From: an uncultured bacterium
Lineage (GTDB): Bacteria; Bacillota; Clostridia; Oscillospirales; Ruminococcaceae
NCBI GenBank assembly: GCA_934875375.1
Contig: CAKXHL010000009.1
Span: 20,509 to 84,508 of the forward strand
Direction of reading: 5' to 3'
DNA: 64,000 nt
The notes beneath the pieces are model-generated. The model made no database searches and was not told the DNA's origin. It worked only from the letters and a program-made list of their open reading frames with translations. Below are positions 51,880 to 60,973 of the stretch, one piece after another; position 1 is the stretch's first letter, and each line of letters begins with the position of its first letter. A program made the translations under genes and the position numbers.

Positions 51880-54030
51880 TTAATCTCCTTTTATGCCAGC
51901 AAACCATGTTTTCAAAAGAGAAAAAGGTGTTTTCAATTTACTTTGTACTTTTTCAGACGAAGCTCTGTGATGAAAAGATTGCTCCATAAAATAAGATTGA
52001 CTGTTTAATGGATGTTTGCTGTCTTGTTTTTTTAAATAAGAGCCATCCGGCAGAAGTTCACTGGCTTTTACATTATCCTCCAACTGTGTATGTAAAATCC
52101 AGTCCAGTTGTCTTTTGATTTCCTTATCTTGAATGGGACATGCAATTTCAATTCGCCGATTCAAATTTCGGGACATTAAATCAGCAGAAGAAAGATAAAA
52201 TTCTGCGTCTGGTCCTTGACCAAAACAATAGATGCGGGCATGTTCCAGATAGCGTCCAACAATGCTGGTTACCTGAATGTTTTCTGTCATGTGTGGAATA
52301 CCAGGGCGCAAACAGCATATTCCACGCAAAATCAACTGTATTTTTGTACCAGATGCAGATGCTTCGGCCAACTTGTCGATAACATCCCTTTCTGTTAAGG
52401 AGTTGGCTTTGATCCGGATATATCCGTCCGGGCCTTTGGCTGCTTCTTTTCCAATTCGATCCAGCAAAAGCGTTTTGATGCCAGAAGGAGAAACCAAAAG
52501 CCGTTCATAGTTTCCATTAAGATTTCCAATCAGCATATTGCGAAAAAATGCGATGCCATCTAATCCAATTTTTTCATCTGCAGTCATAAAACTAAGATCT
52601 GTATATGCGGTACTGGTTTTTTCATTGTAGTTACCAGTCCCGATTTGGGTGATGTAGTGCAGCTGCCCTTTGCTGCGCAGCGTGATCAAACAGATTTTAC
52701 TGTGACATTTATAGTCTTCTATTCCATAAATTACCTGACATCCCGCTTCTTCCAATGTTTTGGACCAAAAAATGTTATTGGCTTCATCAAATCGTGCACG
52801 AAGTTCCATCAGTACAGTTACTTCTTTTTTATTTTCTGCAGCCCGGCAAAGAGTGCGAACAATTTTCGAAGAAGCTGCCAGACGGTAGATGGTTATTTTA
52901 ATAGAAATCACATCCGGCCGTTCAGCTGCTTCAGAAAGCAGTTGAAGAAAAGGATCGATTCGGTCAAAGGGAAAGAAGAGAAGACGATCTCTTCCTTGGA
53001 TTTGTTTTATCATGCTTCTTTTTTCATCCAGATCTTCCGGCCAACGGGGACGATAGGGAGAAAAAAGCAATGGTTGTGTTATTGCCGGAGGAAGTTGTTT
53101 TTCTAATGCAAAAACGTATTTCATCACCAAAGGGCTTTCATTGAAGTATGTCTGATTGTCTTTAATATGAACGCGGTTTTCCAGCAATTTTCGGAAATTT
53201 TCACTAATATGCTTTGAAATTTCCAGCCGCATAATCGACAACCTTGCCCGCTTTTTAAGAAGTTTGCTCATATGGTTTCGAAAGTCTTCGTCCTGGTCTT
53301 CAAACTTTTCCTCGTCATAGCTGATGTCTGCATTTCGTGTTACACAAAGGCAACAAAATTCTTCAGACCGATAGCTCCCAAACAGACTTGGAGCCCAGTG
53401 CAGAAGAATATTTTCCATGCGGATAAAACGCCCAGGGTTGTCCGGCATGCATACAAAAGCGGGCAGAGAAGACGGAACTGGTAAAAAACCAAGAGAAGGC
53501 CGCCCTTTTTTGTTTTCCAGCATAGCAGCGATATATAAAGCTTTGTTGGCTAAATGTGGGAAGGGATGATGACTGTCCACAATCTGAGGGGAGAGTACAG
53601 AGAGAATATGCCGCTTAAAATGCTGATGGATATATTTCTGTTCTGCTGCGGAAAGCTGATCAAATGTAAGATCGAAAATACCACGGAGATTAAGTTTTTC
53701 CAAAACATCTTGGTAAATCTGGTTTTTTCTTGTGATCAATTCTGGGATAGTCTGATAAATTTTTTGCAGCTGCTGCATAGGTGTCATGCCAGTACGGATG
53801 TCGATTTTTTCCGGTGATATCTGTGAAAGATCGAATAAACTTCCTACGCGTACCATGAAAAATTCATCCAGATTACTGGTGAAAATTGCAATAAATTTCA
53901 GCCGTTCCAGCAAAGGAACCGTTTCGTCCGCCGCTTCCTCCAATACACGTAAGTTGAAACGCAACCAGCTAAGTTCCCGGTTTTGTGTGTATGCATATGG
54001 ATTTACAATTTTGTTTGAATCCGCTGGCAC
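51880..54030 (-). CDS. ppk1: Polyphosphate kinase 1
   Basis: A 716-residue PPK1 that polymerises polyphosphate from ATP. The N domain has NRELSWLRFNLRVLEEA and FTSNLDEFFMVRVG. The PLD-like catalytic halves show RDRLLFFPFDRIDPFLQLL, ITIYRLAASSKIVRTL, VLMELRARFDEANN, the phosphohistidine region IGTGNYNEKTSTAYTDLSF, LILRGICCLRPGI and YLSSADLMSRNLNRRIEIA. Start is GTG 54030, 28 bases inside the end of ppx, so the pair is translationally coupled. It probably builds phosphate/energy stores or supports stress responses. Confidence 0.96.
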   Translation of the reverse strand: MPADSNKIVNPYAYTQNRELSWLRFNLRVLEEAADETVPLLERLKFIAIFTSNLDEFFMVRVGSLFDLSQISPEKIDIRTGMTPMQQLQKIYQTIPELITRKNQIYQDVLEKLNLRGIFDLTFDQLSAAEQKYIHQHFKRHILSVLSPQIVDSHHPFPHLANKALYIAAMLENKKGRPSLGFLPVPSSLPAFVCMPDNPGRFIRMENILLHWAPSLFGSYRSEEFCCLCVTRNADISYDEEKFEDQDEDFRNHMSKLLKKRARLSIMRLEISKHISENFRKLLENRVHIKDNQTYFNESPLVMKYVFALEKQLPPAITQPLLFSPYRPRWPEDLDEKRSMIKQIQGRDRLLFFPFDRIDPFLQLLSEAAERPDVISIKITIYRLAASSKIVRTLCRAAENKKEVTVLMELRARFDEANNIFWSKTLEEAGCQVIYGIEDYKCHSKICLITLRSKGQLHYITQIGTGNYNEKTSTAYTDLSFMTADEKIGLDGIAFFRNMLIGNLNGNYERLLVSPSGIKTLLLDRIGKEAAKGPDGYIRIKANSLTERDVIDKLAEASASGTKIQLILRGICCLRPGIPHMTENIQVTSIVGRYLEHARIYCFGQGPDAEFYLSSADLMSRNLNRRIEIACPIQDKEIKRQLDWILHTQLEDNVKASELLPDGSYLKKQDSKHPLNSQSYFMEQSFHHRASSEKVQSKLKTPFSLLKTWFAGIKGD

Positions 54031-54899
54031 AAATACCCCTCCCGTACTCCATATTTACTGACGATCATTTGCGAAGCTTTTGTTTTTTGGGCAAGAAAGC
54101 AAAGAATTGACATGCCGGGAAGAAGCGTGTGAATCCTTTCCGGTGCAGTTTTTAAAATCAGTTCTGCCGCGCGCCGATCCCCAGTGCAAAGATCATTATA
54201 GAGAGCTTTCAGCTGCTCGATCGATAGGACATTGCAGGAATCAGGCAAATGGTATCGTCGGCGTCCAAGCTTTAAAACAGCTCGGGCAGTTCCGCCTACA
54301 CAAGCCAGAGAAGCGCCGCAAGAAGAGATCCTGCATGATGCCAGTTCCGCCTCTATCCGCTTTTTTATTCGTTCTCGGGACCCTTTTCCCGGTAAAATGT
54401 TTTTTACACAGTCTTCATATAAACGCAAAGATCCTATTGGATAGCTTTCTGCTTCGATTAACGTTCCATTTGCAAAAAATGCGATTTCAGTGCTAGCGCC
54501 TCCAATATCCAAAAAGATGCCGCTGGGCAAAGAAAGATCTAGCATAGCACCAGTATAACCGTAAAAAGCTTCCTGTTTACCAGAAATCACTTCTAGACAG
54601 AAGCCTGTTGTGGAATAAATTTTTTGGAGCACGTCCTGGGTATTGTTTATGTTGCGAAGGGAAGCAGTTGCAAAAACGGAAATATTTTGAATATTTAAAA
54701 GGCACAGCCGTTCCTTCAATTCTATCAGGCTATGGCAGGCGCATTCGATTCCTTCCGGGCTTAGAACTCCATCTTCCACATAGCTGGCCAGGCCAGCCAT
54801 GATTTTTTCTTTAAATAAAATTTTAAAATTCGTTTTTTCCGCATCGTATACGGATAAACGTATAGAGTTGGAGCCGATATCGATAACGGCACATTGCAT
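54003..54899 (-). CDS. ppx: Exopolyphosphatase/GppA family phosphatase
   Basis: A 298-residue ASKHA-fold phosphatase degrading polyphosphate or pppGpp. Motifs: VIDIGSNSIRLSVYD (phosphate-binding loop 1), FATASLRN, ISGKQEAFYGY, FLDIGGASTEIAFF and ACVGGTARAVLKL. It lacks the C-terminal HD-like part of long Ppx proteins and is thus the short type. It lies immediately upstream of ppk1 with a 28-base overlap, placing opposite activities in one operon. Confidence 0.93.
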   Translation of the reverse strand: MQCAVIDIGSNSIRLSVYDAEKTNFKILFKEKIMAGLASYVEDGVLSPEGIECACHSLIELKERLCLLNIQNISVFATASLRNINNTQDVLQKIYSTTGFCLEVISGKQEAFYGYTGAMLDLSLPSGIFLDIGGASTEIAFFANGTLIEAESYPIGSLRLYEDCVKNILPGKGSRERIKKRIEAELASCRISSCGASLACVGGTARAVLKLGRRRYHLPDSCNVLSIEQLKALYNDLCTGDRRAAELILKTAPERIHTLLPGMSILCFLAQKTKASQMIVSKYGVREGYLCQRIQTKL

Positions 54900-55222
54900 G
54901 GATTATTTCCCCCTGAAAAGTGGTGTTTAATTGTATTGTCCAATAATATAAAAGCAGATTCTGGACGTGATATATCTGACACGATTTCTGTTAAAAGTAT
55001 TTTGCCCGATTCTAAGAAAAAGATCATCAGAAAAAGATTCTACTAATGATTATAAAAATAAAGGTAAAATCCAAACTAGAATGAAAGAAAAATTTATGTA
55101 AGTTTCCTATATACCATAAAAAGGATCAGAAAAATTTTTCTTTTGGTATTCTATATAAAAAAGGGGAAAATATTTTTAGCCGCAGAGGGCAAAAAATTTG
55201 AAATGTAAAAGGAGAAATTTTT
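54900..55222. other. Intergenic region, divergent ppx / helical protein
   Basis: About 320 AT-rich bases. AGGAGAAATTT just before 55223 is the ribosome site of the next gene; a TCTATATAAAA stretch near 55150 may be its -10. No gene or RNA recognised. Confidence 0.5.
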
Positions 55223-55660
55223 GTGAAAAATTCTGATTCAATTGCACTGCTGCAAGAATGCAATAGCGGAAGCAAAATGGCTATTAGCAGTATCCGCGAT
55301 GTTTTGGGAGATATACAGGAAGAAAAACTCGAGCGTTTATTAGAAAATTATATCCATAAGCACGAGGAATATGGCGAAGAACTTCATGCTCTTCTGTCAG
55401 CCAATCAATCCCCGCCAGAAGAACCAAAAGCTTCTGCTAAAACGATGGCTAAGGTAGTCACTGGCGTTAAGCTGTTTGCGGATCATTCTACATCCCAGAT
55501 TGCCAATTTGATGATTGATGGATGCAATATGGGAGTTAAGTCCATCAGCAAATACCAGAACCAGTATAAAAATGCCGATCAGGAGAGCATTGAAATATCA
55601 GAAGAATTAGTTAAAATTGAACAGCATATGGCCAATGGTCTGCGCAGATTCCTTGCATAA
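55223..55660 (+). CDS. Helical protein of unknown function (145 residues)
   Basis: An all-helical soluble protein. The layout (SIALLQECNSGSKMAISSI, EEKLERLLENYIHKHEEYGEELHALL, ASAKTMAKVVTGVKLFADHS, IANLMIDGCNMGVKSISKY, SIEISEELVKIEQHMANGLRRFL) suggests a four- to five-helix bundle like DUF2383/ferritin-like proteins, but without an ExxH metal pair that I can see. I do not recognise the family with confidence. ATG 55223 has a good AAAGGAG site. Confidence 0.7.
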   Translation: MKNSDSIALLQECNSGSKMAISSIRDVLGDIQEEKLERLLENYIHKHEEYGEELHALLSANQSPPEEPKASAKTMAKVVTGVKLFADHSTSQIANLMIDGCNMGVKSISKYQNQYKNADQESIEISEELVKIEQHMANGLRRFLA

Positions 55661-55711
55661 AATAAAAGCCAGTGTTTTTCTTTATCAAAAATGCAAAAAA
55701 CCAGCTTTTCA

Positions 55712-55740
55712 TTGACTTTTTGAAATAAATGTGTTATAGA
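55712..55740 (+). promoter_or_regulatory. Promoter of the ileS leader
   Basis: TTGACT (55712-55717), 17-base spacer, TATAGA (55735-55740), immediately before the T-box leader. Confidence 0.8.
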
Positions 55741-55749
55741 ATAAGAGTA

Positions 55750-55990
55750 TAAAAGACGTTGACAGAGACAGTACGCTTTAAGCAAAAGGTAAAGCGAGCT
55801 GGGGAGAGTGCAAGCCCAGCACGAGTCACTTTTGGCGGAATATCCCTCTAGAGTCGCAGGCTGAAAGAGAAATCGACTAAGCTTTGCCGGTATTTCACCG
55901 TTATCGAAAGCACATATGTTGGTATGGAGCAATGGGTGGTTGAAACGAAGCACACGCTTTCGTCCTGTTTGCAGGGCGAAAGCGTTTTTG
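55750..55990 (+). ncRNA. T-box leader of ileS
   Basis: A roughly 240-base leader with stem I and an AGAGTCGCAGGCTGAAAGAG segment. A GGAATATCCC loop offers ATC (Ile) as specifier. The T-box sequence itself is variant: TGGGTGGTTGAAACG at 55933-55948, in place of the common GGGTGGTACCGCG. It ends in a terminator hairpin (55953-55989, ACGCTTTCGTCCTG / GCAGGGCGAAAGCGT with T5). Uncharged tRNA-Ile should stabilise the antiterminator and switch ileS on. Confidence 0.85.
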
Positions 55991-56031
55991 TTTTCCGTAT
56001 CAAATGTAGGACGATTTGGGAGGTAAACAGA

Positions 56032-59000
56032 ATGAGCAAGTACGAGAAAGTATCCACTGATATGAATTTTGTGGATCGAGAAAAAGCAGTGGAGAAGTTT
56101 TGGAAAGAGAACCAAATCTTTGAAAAGAGCCTTGACAGCCATAAAGAAGGTGAGACCTATACTTTTTATGACGGTCCTCCTACGGCCAACGGAAAACCCC
56201 ATATTGGTCACGTATTAACCCGTGCGATCAAAGATATGATTCCCCGCTATCAGACGATGAAAGGCCATCAGGTTCCCAGAAAGGCGGGATGGGATACGCA
56301 TGGTCTTCCGGTGGAATTGGAAGTAGAAAAACTGTTAGGGCTCGATGGCAAAGAACAGATCGAAGAATATGGTTTGGAGCCATTTATTGAAAAATGCAAA
56401 GAGAGTGTTTGGAAATACAAAGGTATGTGGGAGGATTTTTCCGGTACCGTCGGTTTCTGGGCAGATATGGAGCACCCTTATGTAACCTACGACAACGATT
56501 TTATTGAGTCTGAGTGGTGGGCTCTAAAGCAGATTTGGGAAAAAGGACTTTTGTACAAAGGCTTTAAAATTGTCCCCTATTGTCCCCGCTGTGGAACGCC
56601 GCTGTCCAGCCATGAAGTAGCGCAGGGATATAAAGATGTCAAAGAGCGCTCGGCCATTGTCCGCTTTAAAGTAAAAGGGGAAGACGCTTATTTCCTGGCT
56701 TGGACTACCACTCCTTGGACACTTCCTTCTAATGTGGCTTTGTGTGTTCATCCAGAAGAAAGCTACGTTAAAGTGGAAAATGAAGGAAAAACGTATTATA
56801 TGGCTGAGGCGCTGGTAGATACTGTGCTCAAGGGTGAGACGAAAATTTTGGAACACTTTGTGGGCAAAGATTTGGAATATAAAGAATATGAGCCTCTTTT
56901 TGACTTTGTAAAACCGGATAAAAAATGTTGGTATGTAACCTGTGACCGCTATGTAACATTGACCGATGGTACCGGCGTGGTACACATCGCCCCCGCTTTT
57001 GGTGAGGATGACGCAAATGTAGGACGCAATTACGATTTGCCCTTTGTTCAGCTGGTAGACGCAAAAGGCGAAATGACCAAAGAAACGGACTGGGCCGGTA
57101 CATTTTGTAAAGACGCGGACAAGGCGATTCTTGTAGATTTGGAAAAACGCGGCCTTTTGTTTGAGGCGCCGGTGTTTGAACACAGCTATCCCCATTGCTG
57201 GCGCTGTGGAACCCCGTTGATTTACTACGCCAGAGACTCCTGGTTTATCAAAATGACTGCGGTAAAAGACGATTTGATCCGCAACAACAACACGGTTAAT
57301 TGGATTCCCGAGAGTATCGGCAAAGGCCGTTTCGGCGACTGGCTGGAAAATGTGCAGGACTGGGGCATCAGCCGTAACCGCTACTGGGGTACGCCGCTGA
57401 ACATCTGGGAATGTGAGTGCGGACACCGCCATTCGGTAGGCAGCATTGCGGAGCTGAAAGAAATGTCGCCCAACTGCCCGGACAATATTGAACTTCACAG
57501 ACCCTTTATTGATGAGGTGACGATTACCTGTCCTCATTGCGGCAAACAGATGAAACGGGTTCCAGAAGTAATTGACTGCTGGTTTGATTCCGGTTCTATG
57601 CCGTTTGCACAGCATCATTATCCGTTTGAAAACAAAGACTTGTTTGAGCAGCAATTTCCGGCAGATTTCATTTCCGAAGCGGTGGATCAGACTCGCGGAT
57701 GGTTCTATTCACTGCTGGCAATTTCCACTCTTTTGTTTAACAAGGCTCCTTACCGCAATGTAGTCGTTTTGGGATTGGTGCAGGATGAGAACGGACAGAA
57801 AATGTCGAAATCCAAGGGAAATGCCGTCGACCCCTTTGAGGCGCTGGACACTTACGGAGCCGATGCGATCCGCTGGTATTTTTACAGCAATTCCGCGCCC
57901 TGGCTGCCCAGCCGTTTTCATGACAAAGCGGTAAAAGAGGGACAGCGTAAATTTATGGGTACGCTGTGGAATACCTATGCTTTCTTTGTTTTGTATGCGA
58001 ATATCGATGATTTTGACGCGACAAAATATCAGCTGGAATATGAAAAACTGGCGGTAATGGATCGCTGGCTGCTGTCAAAACTCAATACGCTCATCAGGGA
58101 GACGGATGACGATCTGGGACATTATCGAATCCCTGAAGCGGCCCGGGCTTTGCAGGATTTTGTGGATGATATGAGTAATTGGTATGTGCGCCGCAGCCGG
58201 GAACGTTTCTGGGTCAAGGGAATGCCACAGGATAAGATCAATGCTTATATGACTTTATATACCGCTCTGGTTACTGTTGCAAAGCTGGCTGCGCCAATGA
58301 TTCCGTTTATGTCTGAGAGTATTTACCGCAATTTAGTCTGCCGATTGGATTTTTCTGCACCGGAGAGTGTACATTTGTGTGCTTATCCAATTGCAGATGA
58401 GAAATTAATAGATAAAAAACTGGAAGAGGATATGGATACCGTTTTGAAAGTGGTTGTTCTGGGCCGCGCTGCCAGAAATGGCGCAGCTATTAAGAACCGC
58501 CAGCCTCTGGCCAAGATGTATGTTAAGGCAGAAGATAGGGTAGGAGAATTTTACAAAAAGATCATCGAAGAGGAGCTAAATATTAAATCAGTAGAATTTA
58601 CCGATGATGTTTCTGCCTTTACCGCCTATCATTTTAAACCACAGTTAAAGACTCTTGGTCCTAAATACGGCAAGCAGTTAGGGGAAATTCGCAATGTTTT
58701 GTCTACGATGAATGGCAGTGCTGCGAAAAAAGAACTGGATTCCACCGGATTTCTGAAGCTCCAGCTTTCTGCCGGTGAAATTGAACTGGCACCGGAAGAT
58801 TTATTGATTGAAATGACCCGTTCGGAAAACTATTATTCAGTAGAGGATGGCGGCGTTACAGTGGCAATTGAAACTGTTTTGACAGACGAATTGCTCGAGG
58901 AAGGATTTGTCCGTGAAATTATCAGTAAATTGCAGATGATGCGCAAAGAAGCAGATTTTCAAGTGATGGATCATATCGTGGTTTATGTCAAAGGGAATGA

Positions 59001-59154
59001 AAAAATCGCCGGTATTGTGCAGAAAAATCTGCCTATTATCGAGAACGACACTTTGGCTGATATAGTAAAATTGGAAGAAATGGATGGATATGTTAAAGAA
59101 TGGGATATTAATGGCGAAACAGTTGTCTTGGGCGTAAAACGGGTAAATAGCTGA
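56032..59154 (+). CDS. ileS: Isoleucyl-tRNA synthetase
   Basis: A 1040-residue class I synthetase. HIGH motif is GKPHIGHVLTRAIKD in the N-terminal fold; editing (CP1) domain includes AWTTTPWTLPSNVALCVHP; KMSKS is GQKMSKSKGNAVDP; the anticodon-binding helical region and C-terminal domain follow. The overall type (long form with DMSNWYVRRSRERFW) is the eukaryote-like/mupirocin-tolerant IleRS2 class. ATG 56032 (GGGAGG upstream) is the start; an upstream extension to 55924 would read through the T-box terminator. Confidence 0.96.
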   Translation: MSKYEKVSTDMNFVDREKAVEKFWKENQIFEKSLDSHKEGETYTFYDGPPTANGKPHIGHVLTRAIKDMIPRYQTMKGHQVPRKAGWDTHGLPVELEVEKLLGLDGKEQIEEYGLEPFIEKCKESVWKYKGMWEDFSGTVGFWADMEHPYVTYDNDFIESEWWALKQIWEKGLLYKGFKIVPYCPRCGTPLSSHEVAQGYKDVKERSAIVRFKVKGEDAYFLAWTTTPWTLPSNVALCVHPEESYVKVENEGKTYYMAEALVDTVLKGETKILEHFVGKDLEYKEYEPLFDFVKPDKKCWYVTCDRYVTLTDGTGVVHIAPAFGEDDANVGRNYDLPFVQLVDAKGEMTKETDWAGTFCKDADKAILVDLEKRGLLFEAPVFEHSYPHCWRCGTPLIYYARDSWFIKMTAVKDDLIRNNNTVNWIPESIGKGRFGDWLENVQDWGISRNRYWGTPLNIWECECGHRHSVGSIAELKEMSPNCPDNIELHRPFIDEVTITCPHCGKQMKRVPEVIDCWFDSGSMPFAQHHYPFENKDLFEQQFPADFISEAVDQTRGWFYSLLAISTLLFNKAPYRNVVVLGLVQDENGQKMSKSKGNAVDPFEALDTYGADAIRWYFYSNSAPWLPSRFHDKAVKEGQRKFMGTLWNTYAFFVLYANIDDFDATKYQLEYEKLAVMDRWLLSKLNTLIRETDDDLGHYRIPEAARALQDFVDDMSNWYVRRSRERFWVKGMPQDKINAYMTLYTALVTVAKLAAPMIPFMSESIYRNLVCRLDFSAPESVHLCAYPIADEKLIDKKLEEDMDTVLKVVVLGRAARNGAAIKNRQPLAKMYVKAEDRVGEFYKKIIEEELNIKSVEFTDDVSAFTAYHFKPQLKTLGPKYGKQLGEIRNVLSTMNGSAAKKELDSTGFLKLQLSAGEIELAPEDLLIEMTRSENYYSVEDGGVTVAIETVLTDELLEEGFVREIISKLQMMRKEADFQVMDHIVVYVKGNEKIAGIVQKNLPIIENDTLADIVKLEEMDGYVKEWDINGETVVLGVKRVNS

Positions 59155-59200
59155 TCGTAATCACCCTGAAAAATCCATATAACGATTTTAACCAGTTTAT

Positions 59201-59243
59201 AAACATCCCCCGCAAAGATTATATCTTTGCGGGGGATGTTTTC
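59201..59243. terminator. Bidirectional terminator
   Basis: AACATCCCCCGCAAAGAT / ATCTTTGCGGGGGATGTT, 18-bp perfect arms around a TAT loop, between convergent ileS and the symporter gene. Confidence 0.95.
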
Positions 59244-59255
59244 ATCGTTGTCCAT

Positions 59256-60791
59256 TTAGTTTTCTTCTGCCGGCAATGCAGTTTTTTGCTTTACTGTAAC
59301 GGATTCATCATAACAGGAAAAAATTTCGTCAATTTCTTTTTTCTGCATTTTAGGAGTTATGATGCTAATCAATGGTACAAGAATCAGCCCGGCGATCATG
59401 GCAATAGCACCAGCGTTAATGGGGGAGGAAATATAGTTCCAAAACATATTGGTCACGGTGATACCGATTCCTGCGGCAAAACTTGCCCAGACTGCAGCTT
59501 TGGTGACCCCCTTCCAGTACAATCCATAAAGAAATGGCGCCAGAAAAGCGCCTGCTAAAGCGCCCCAGGAAATCCCCATTAACTGAGCGATAAAGGTAGG
59601 CGGATCCAATGCCAGAACAACCGAAAGCAGAATGAAAAATACAATAAGTACACGCATTAGTAAAAGGAGCCGTTTTTCATTTAAATTTTTGAGAACATTA
59701 TCTTTTAAAAAGTCCAGTGTTAGCGTGGAACTGGAGGTCAATACCAAAGAGGATAGAGTGGACATGGAAGCAGAAAGAACCAGAACAATCACAACTCCAA
59801 TCAAAATATCGGGCAGAGAAGAGAGCATGAAGGGAATGATGCCATCATATATTACTCCACCTTGTTCGTTATACAAAACAGGGTTGTCAAATAACCGTCC
59901 AAATCCTCCGAGAAAATAGCATCCGCCAGAAATGATAATAGCAAAAATAGTTGAGATGATTGTACCTGTTTTAATGGATTTTTCGCTTTTAATGGCGTAG
60001 AATTTATGTACCATTTGTGGTAATCCCCAAGTCCCTAAAGAGGTCAGAATTACAACACCCAACAGGTTGAGCGGATCTGGTCCAAAAAAAGAAGCATACG
60101 CGCCTTGCTGTCCTAATGTGGCTGGTACTTTGCTGGGGATTTTTGCCAACTGGAACAGCGCTTGAGAAAACCCACCCTGGCCATTCAGTACAGCTATAAT
60201 GACTGCTACGATCCCTCCTAGCATAATAATGCCTTGAATAAAATCATTGATGGCGGTTGCCATATATCCACCTAAAATAACATAAGCTCCAGTTAACACT
60301 GCCATAGCAATGACACAAACAGAATAGGGAATGTCAAAGGCCATGCCAAACAACCGAGACAGTCCGTTATATACAGAAGCGGTATAAGGAACAAGAAAAA
60401 CAAAAACAATGACAGAGGCTACAATTTTTAATGCCTTGCTTGCAAAGCGCTTTCCAAAAAAATCAGGCATAGTTGTAGCAGAAAGGTGATTGCTCATAAT
60501 GCGGGTGCGACGTCCTAATACGACCCAGGCCAAAAGGCTGCCAATTAATGCATTTCCAATGCCGATCCAAGTAGAGGCAACGCCGTATTTCCAACCAAAT
60601 TGGCCAGCATAACCTACAAATACCACGGCAGAAAAATAAGAAGTCCCATAAGCAAAAGCAGTCAACCAAGGGCCGACATTCCGACTTCCCAATACAAAAC
60701 CTTGAACGTCAGTAGAATGTTTGCGGCAATAAATACCGATAGCGATCATGGTGCCGAAGAAAACCACAAGCAGAATGACTTTGGCAATCAT
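59256..60791 (-). CDS. Sodium:solute symporter (SSS family)
   Basis: A 511-residue symporter with about thirteen helices. Landmarks are QGFVLGSRNVGPWLTAFAYG, TSYFSAVVFVGYAGQFGWKYG, ATTMPDFFGKRF, GGYMATAINDFIQGIIML (family GxxA..TD.xQ) and LVLSASMSTLSSLVLTSSSTLTLDF. It is closest in style to PutP-like proline/amino acid or pantothenate permeases. If PutP-like, it would offset the broken proBA locus by proline uptake, but the substrate is an inference. Cytosolic C-terminus. Confidence 0.88.
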   Translation of the reverse strand: MIAKVILLVVFFGTMIAIGIYCRKHSTDVQGFVLGSRNVGPWLTAFAYGTSYFSAVVFVGYAGQFGWKYGVASTWIGIGNALIGSLLAWVVLGRRTRIMSNHLSATTMPDFFGKRFASKALKIVASVIVFVFLVPYTASVYNGLSRLFGMAFDIPYSVCVIAMAVLTGAYVILGGYMATAINDFIQGIIMLGGIVAVIIAVLNGQGGFSQALFQLAKIPSKVPATLGQQGAYASFFGPDPLNLLGVVILTSLGTWGLPQMVHKFYAIKSEKSIKTGTIISTIFAIIISGGCYFLGGFGRLFDNPVLYNEQGGVIYDGIIPFMLSSLPDILIGVVIVLVLSASMSTLSSLVLTSSSTLTLDFLKDNVLKNLNEKRLLLLMRVLIVFFILLSVVLALDPPTFIAQLMGISWGALAGAFLAPFLYGLYWKGVTKAAVWASFAAGIGITVTNMFWNYISSPINAGAIAMIAGLILVPLISIITPKMQKKEIDEIFSCYDESVTVKQKTALPAEEN

Positions 60792-60909
60792 AAAAATACT
60801 CCTTTGCTTTAAAGCACTGAATAACTCTGGCCATTATCATATCAGATATTAGCTAGTATGTCAATTTAAACTTTTGAAGATTAAAACTTTAAATGAGAAA
60901 AAATAATCA

Positions 60910-60938
60910 TTGACAGAACCTCCATTACAGGATAGAAT
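60910..60938 (+). promoter_or_regulatory. Promoter of paaK-ACT
   Basis: TTGACA (60910-60915), 17-base spacer, TAGAAT (60933-60938), 36 bases before the paaK start. Confidence 0.8.
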
Positions 60939-60973
60939 GAAAAAGATATCACCATATGGAAAGGGGCGGTTTT

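Noticed and set aside
56524..57654. A 376-codon minus-strand frame inside ileS
   Set aside because: Shadow of ileS; no domain resemblance and a neighbouring terminator does not fit it.
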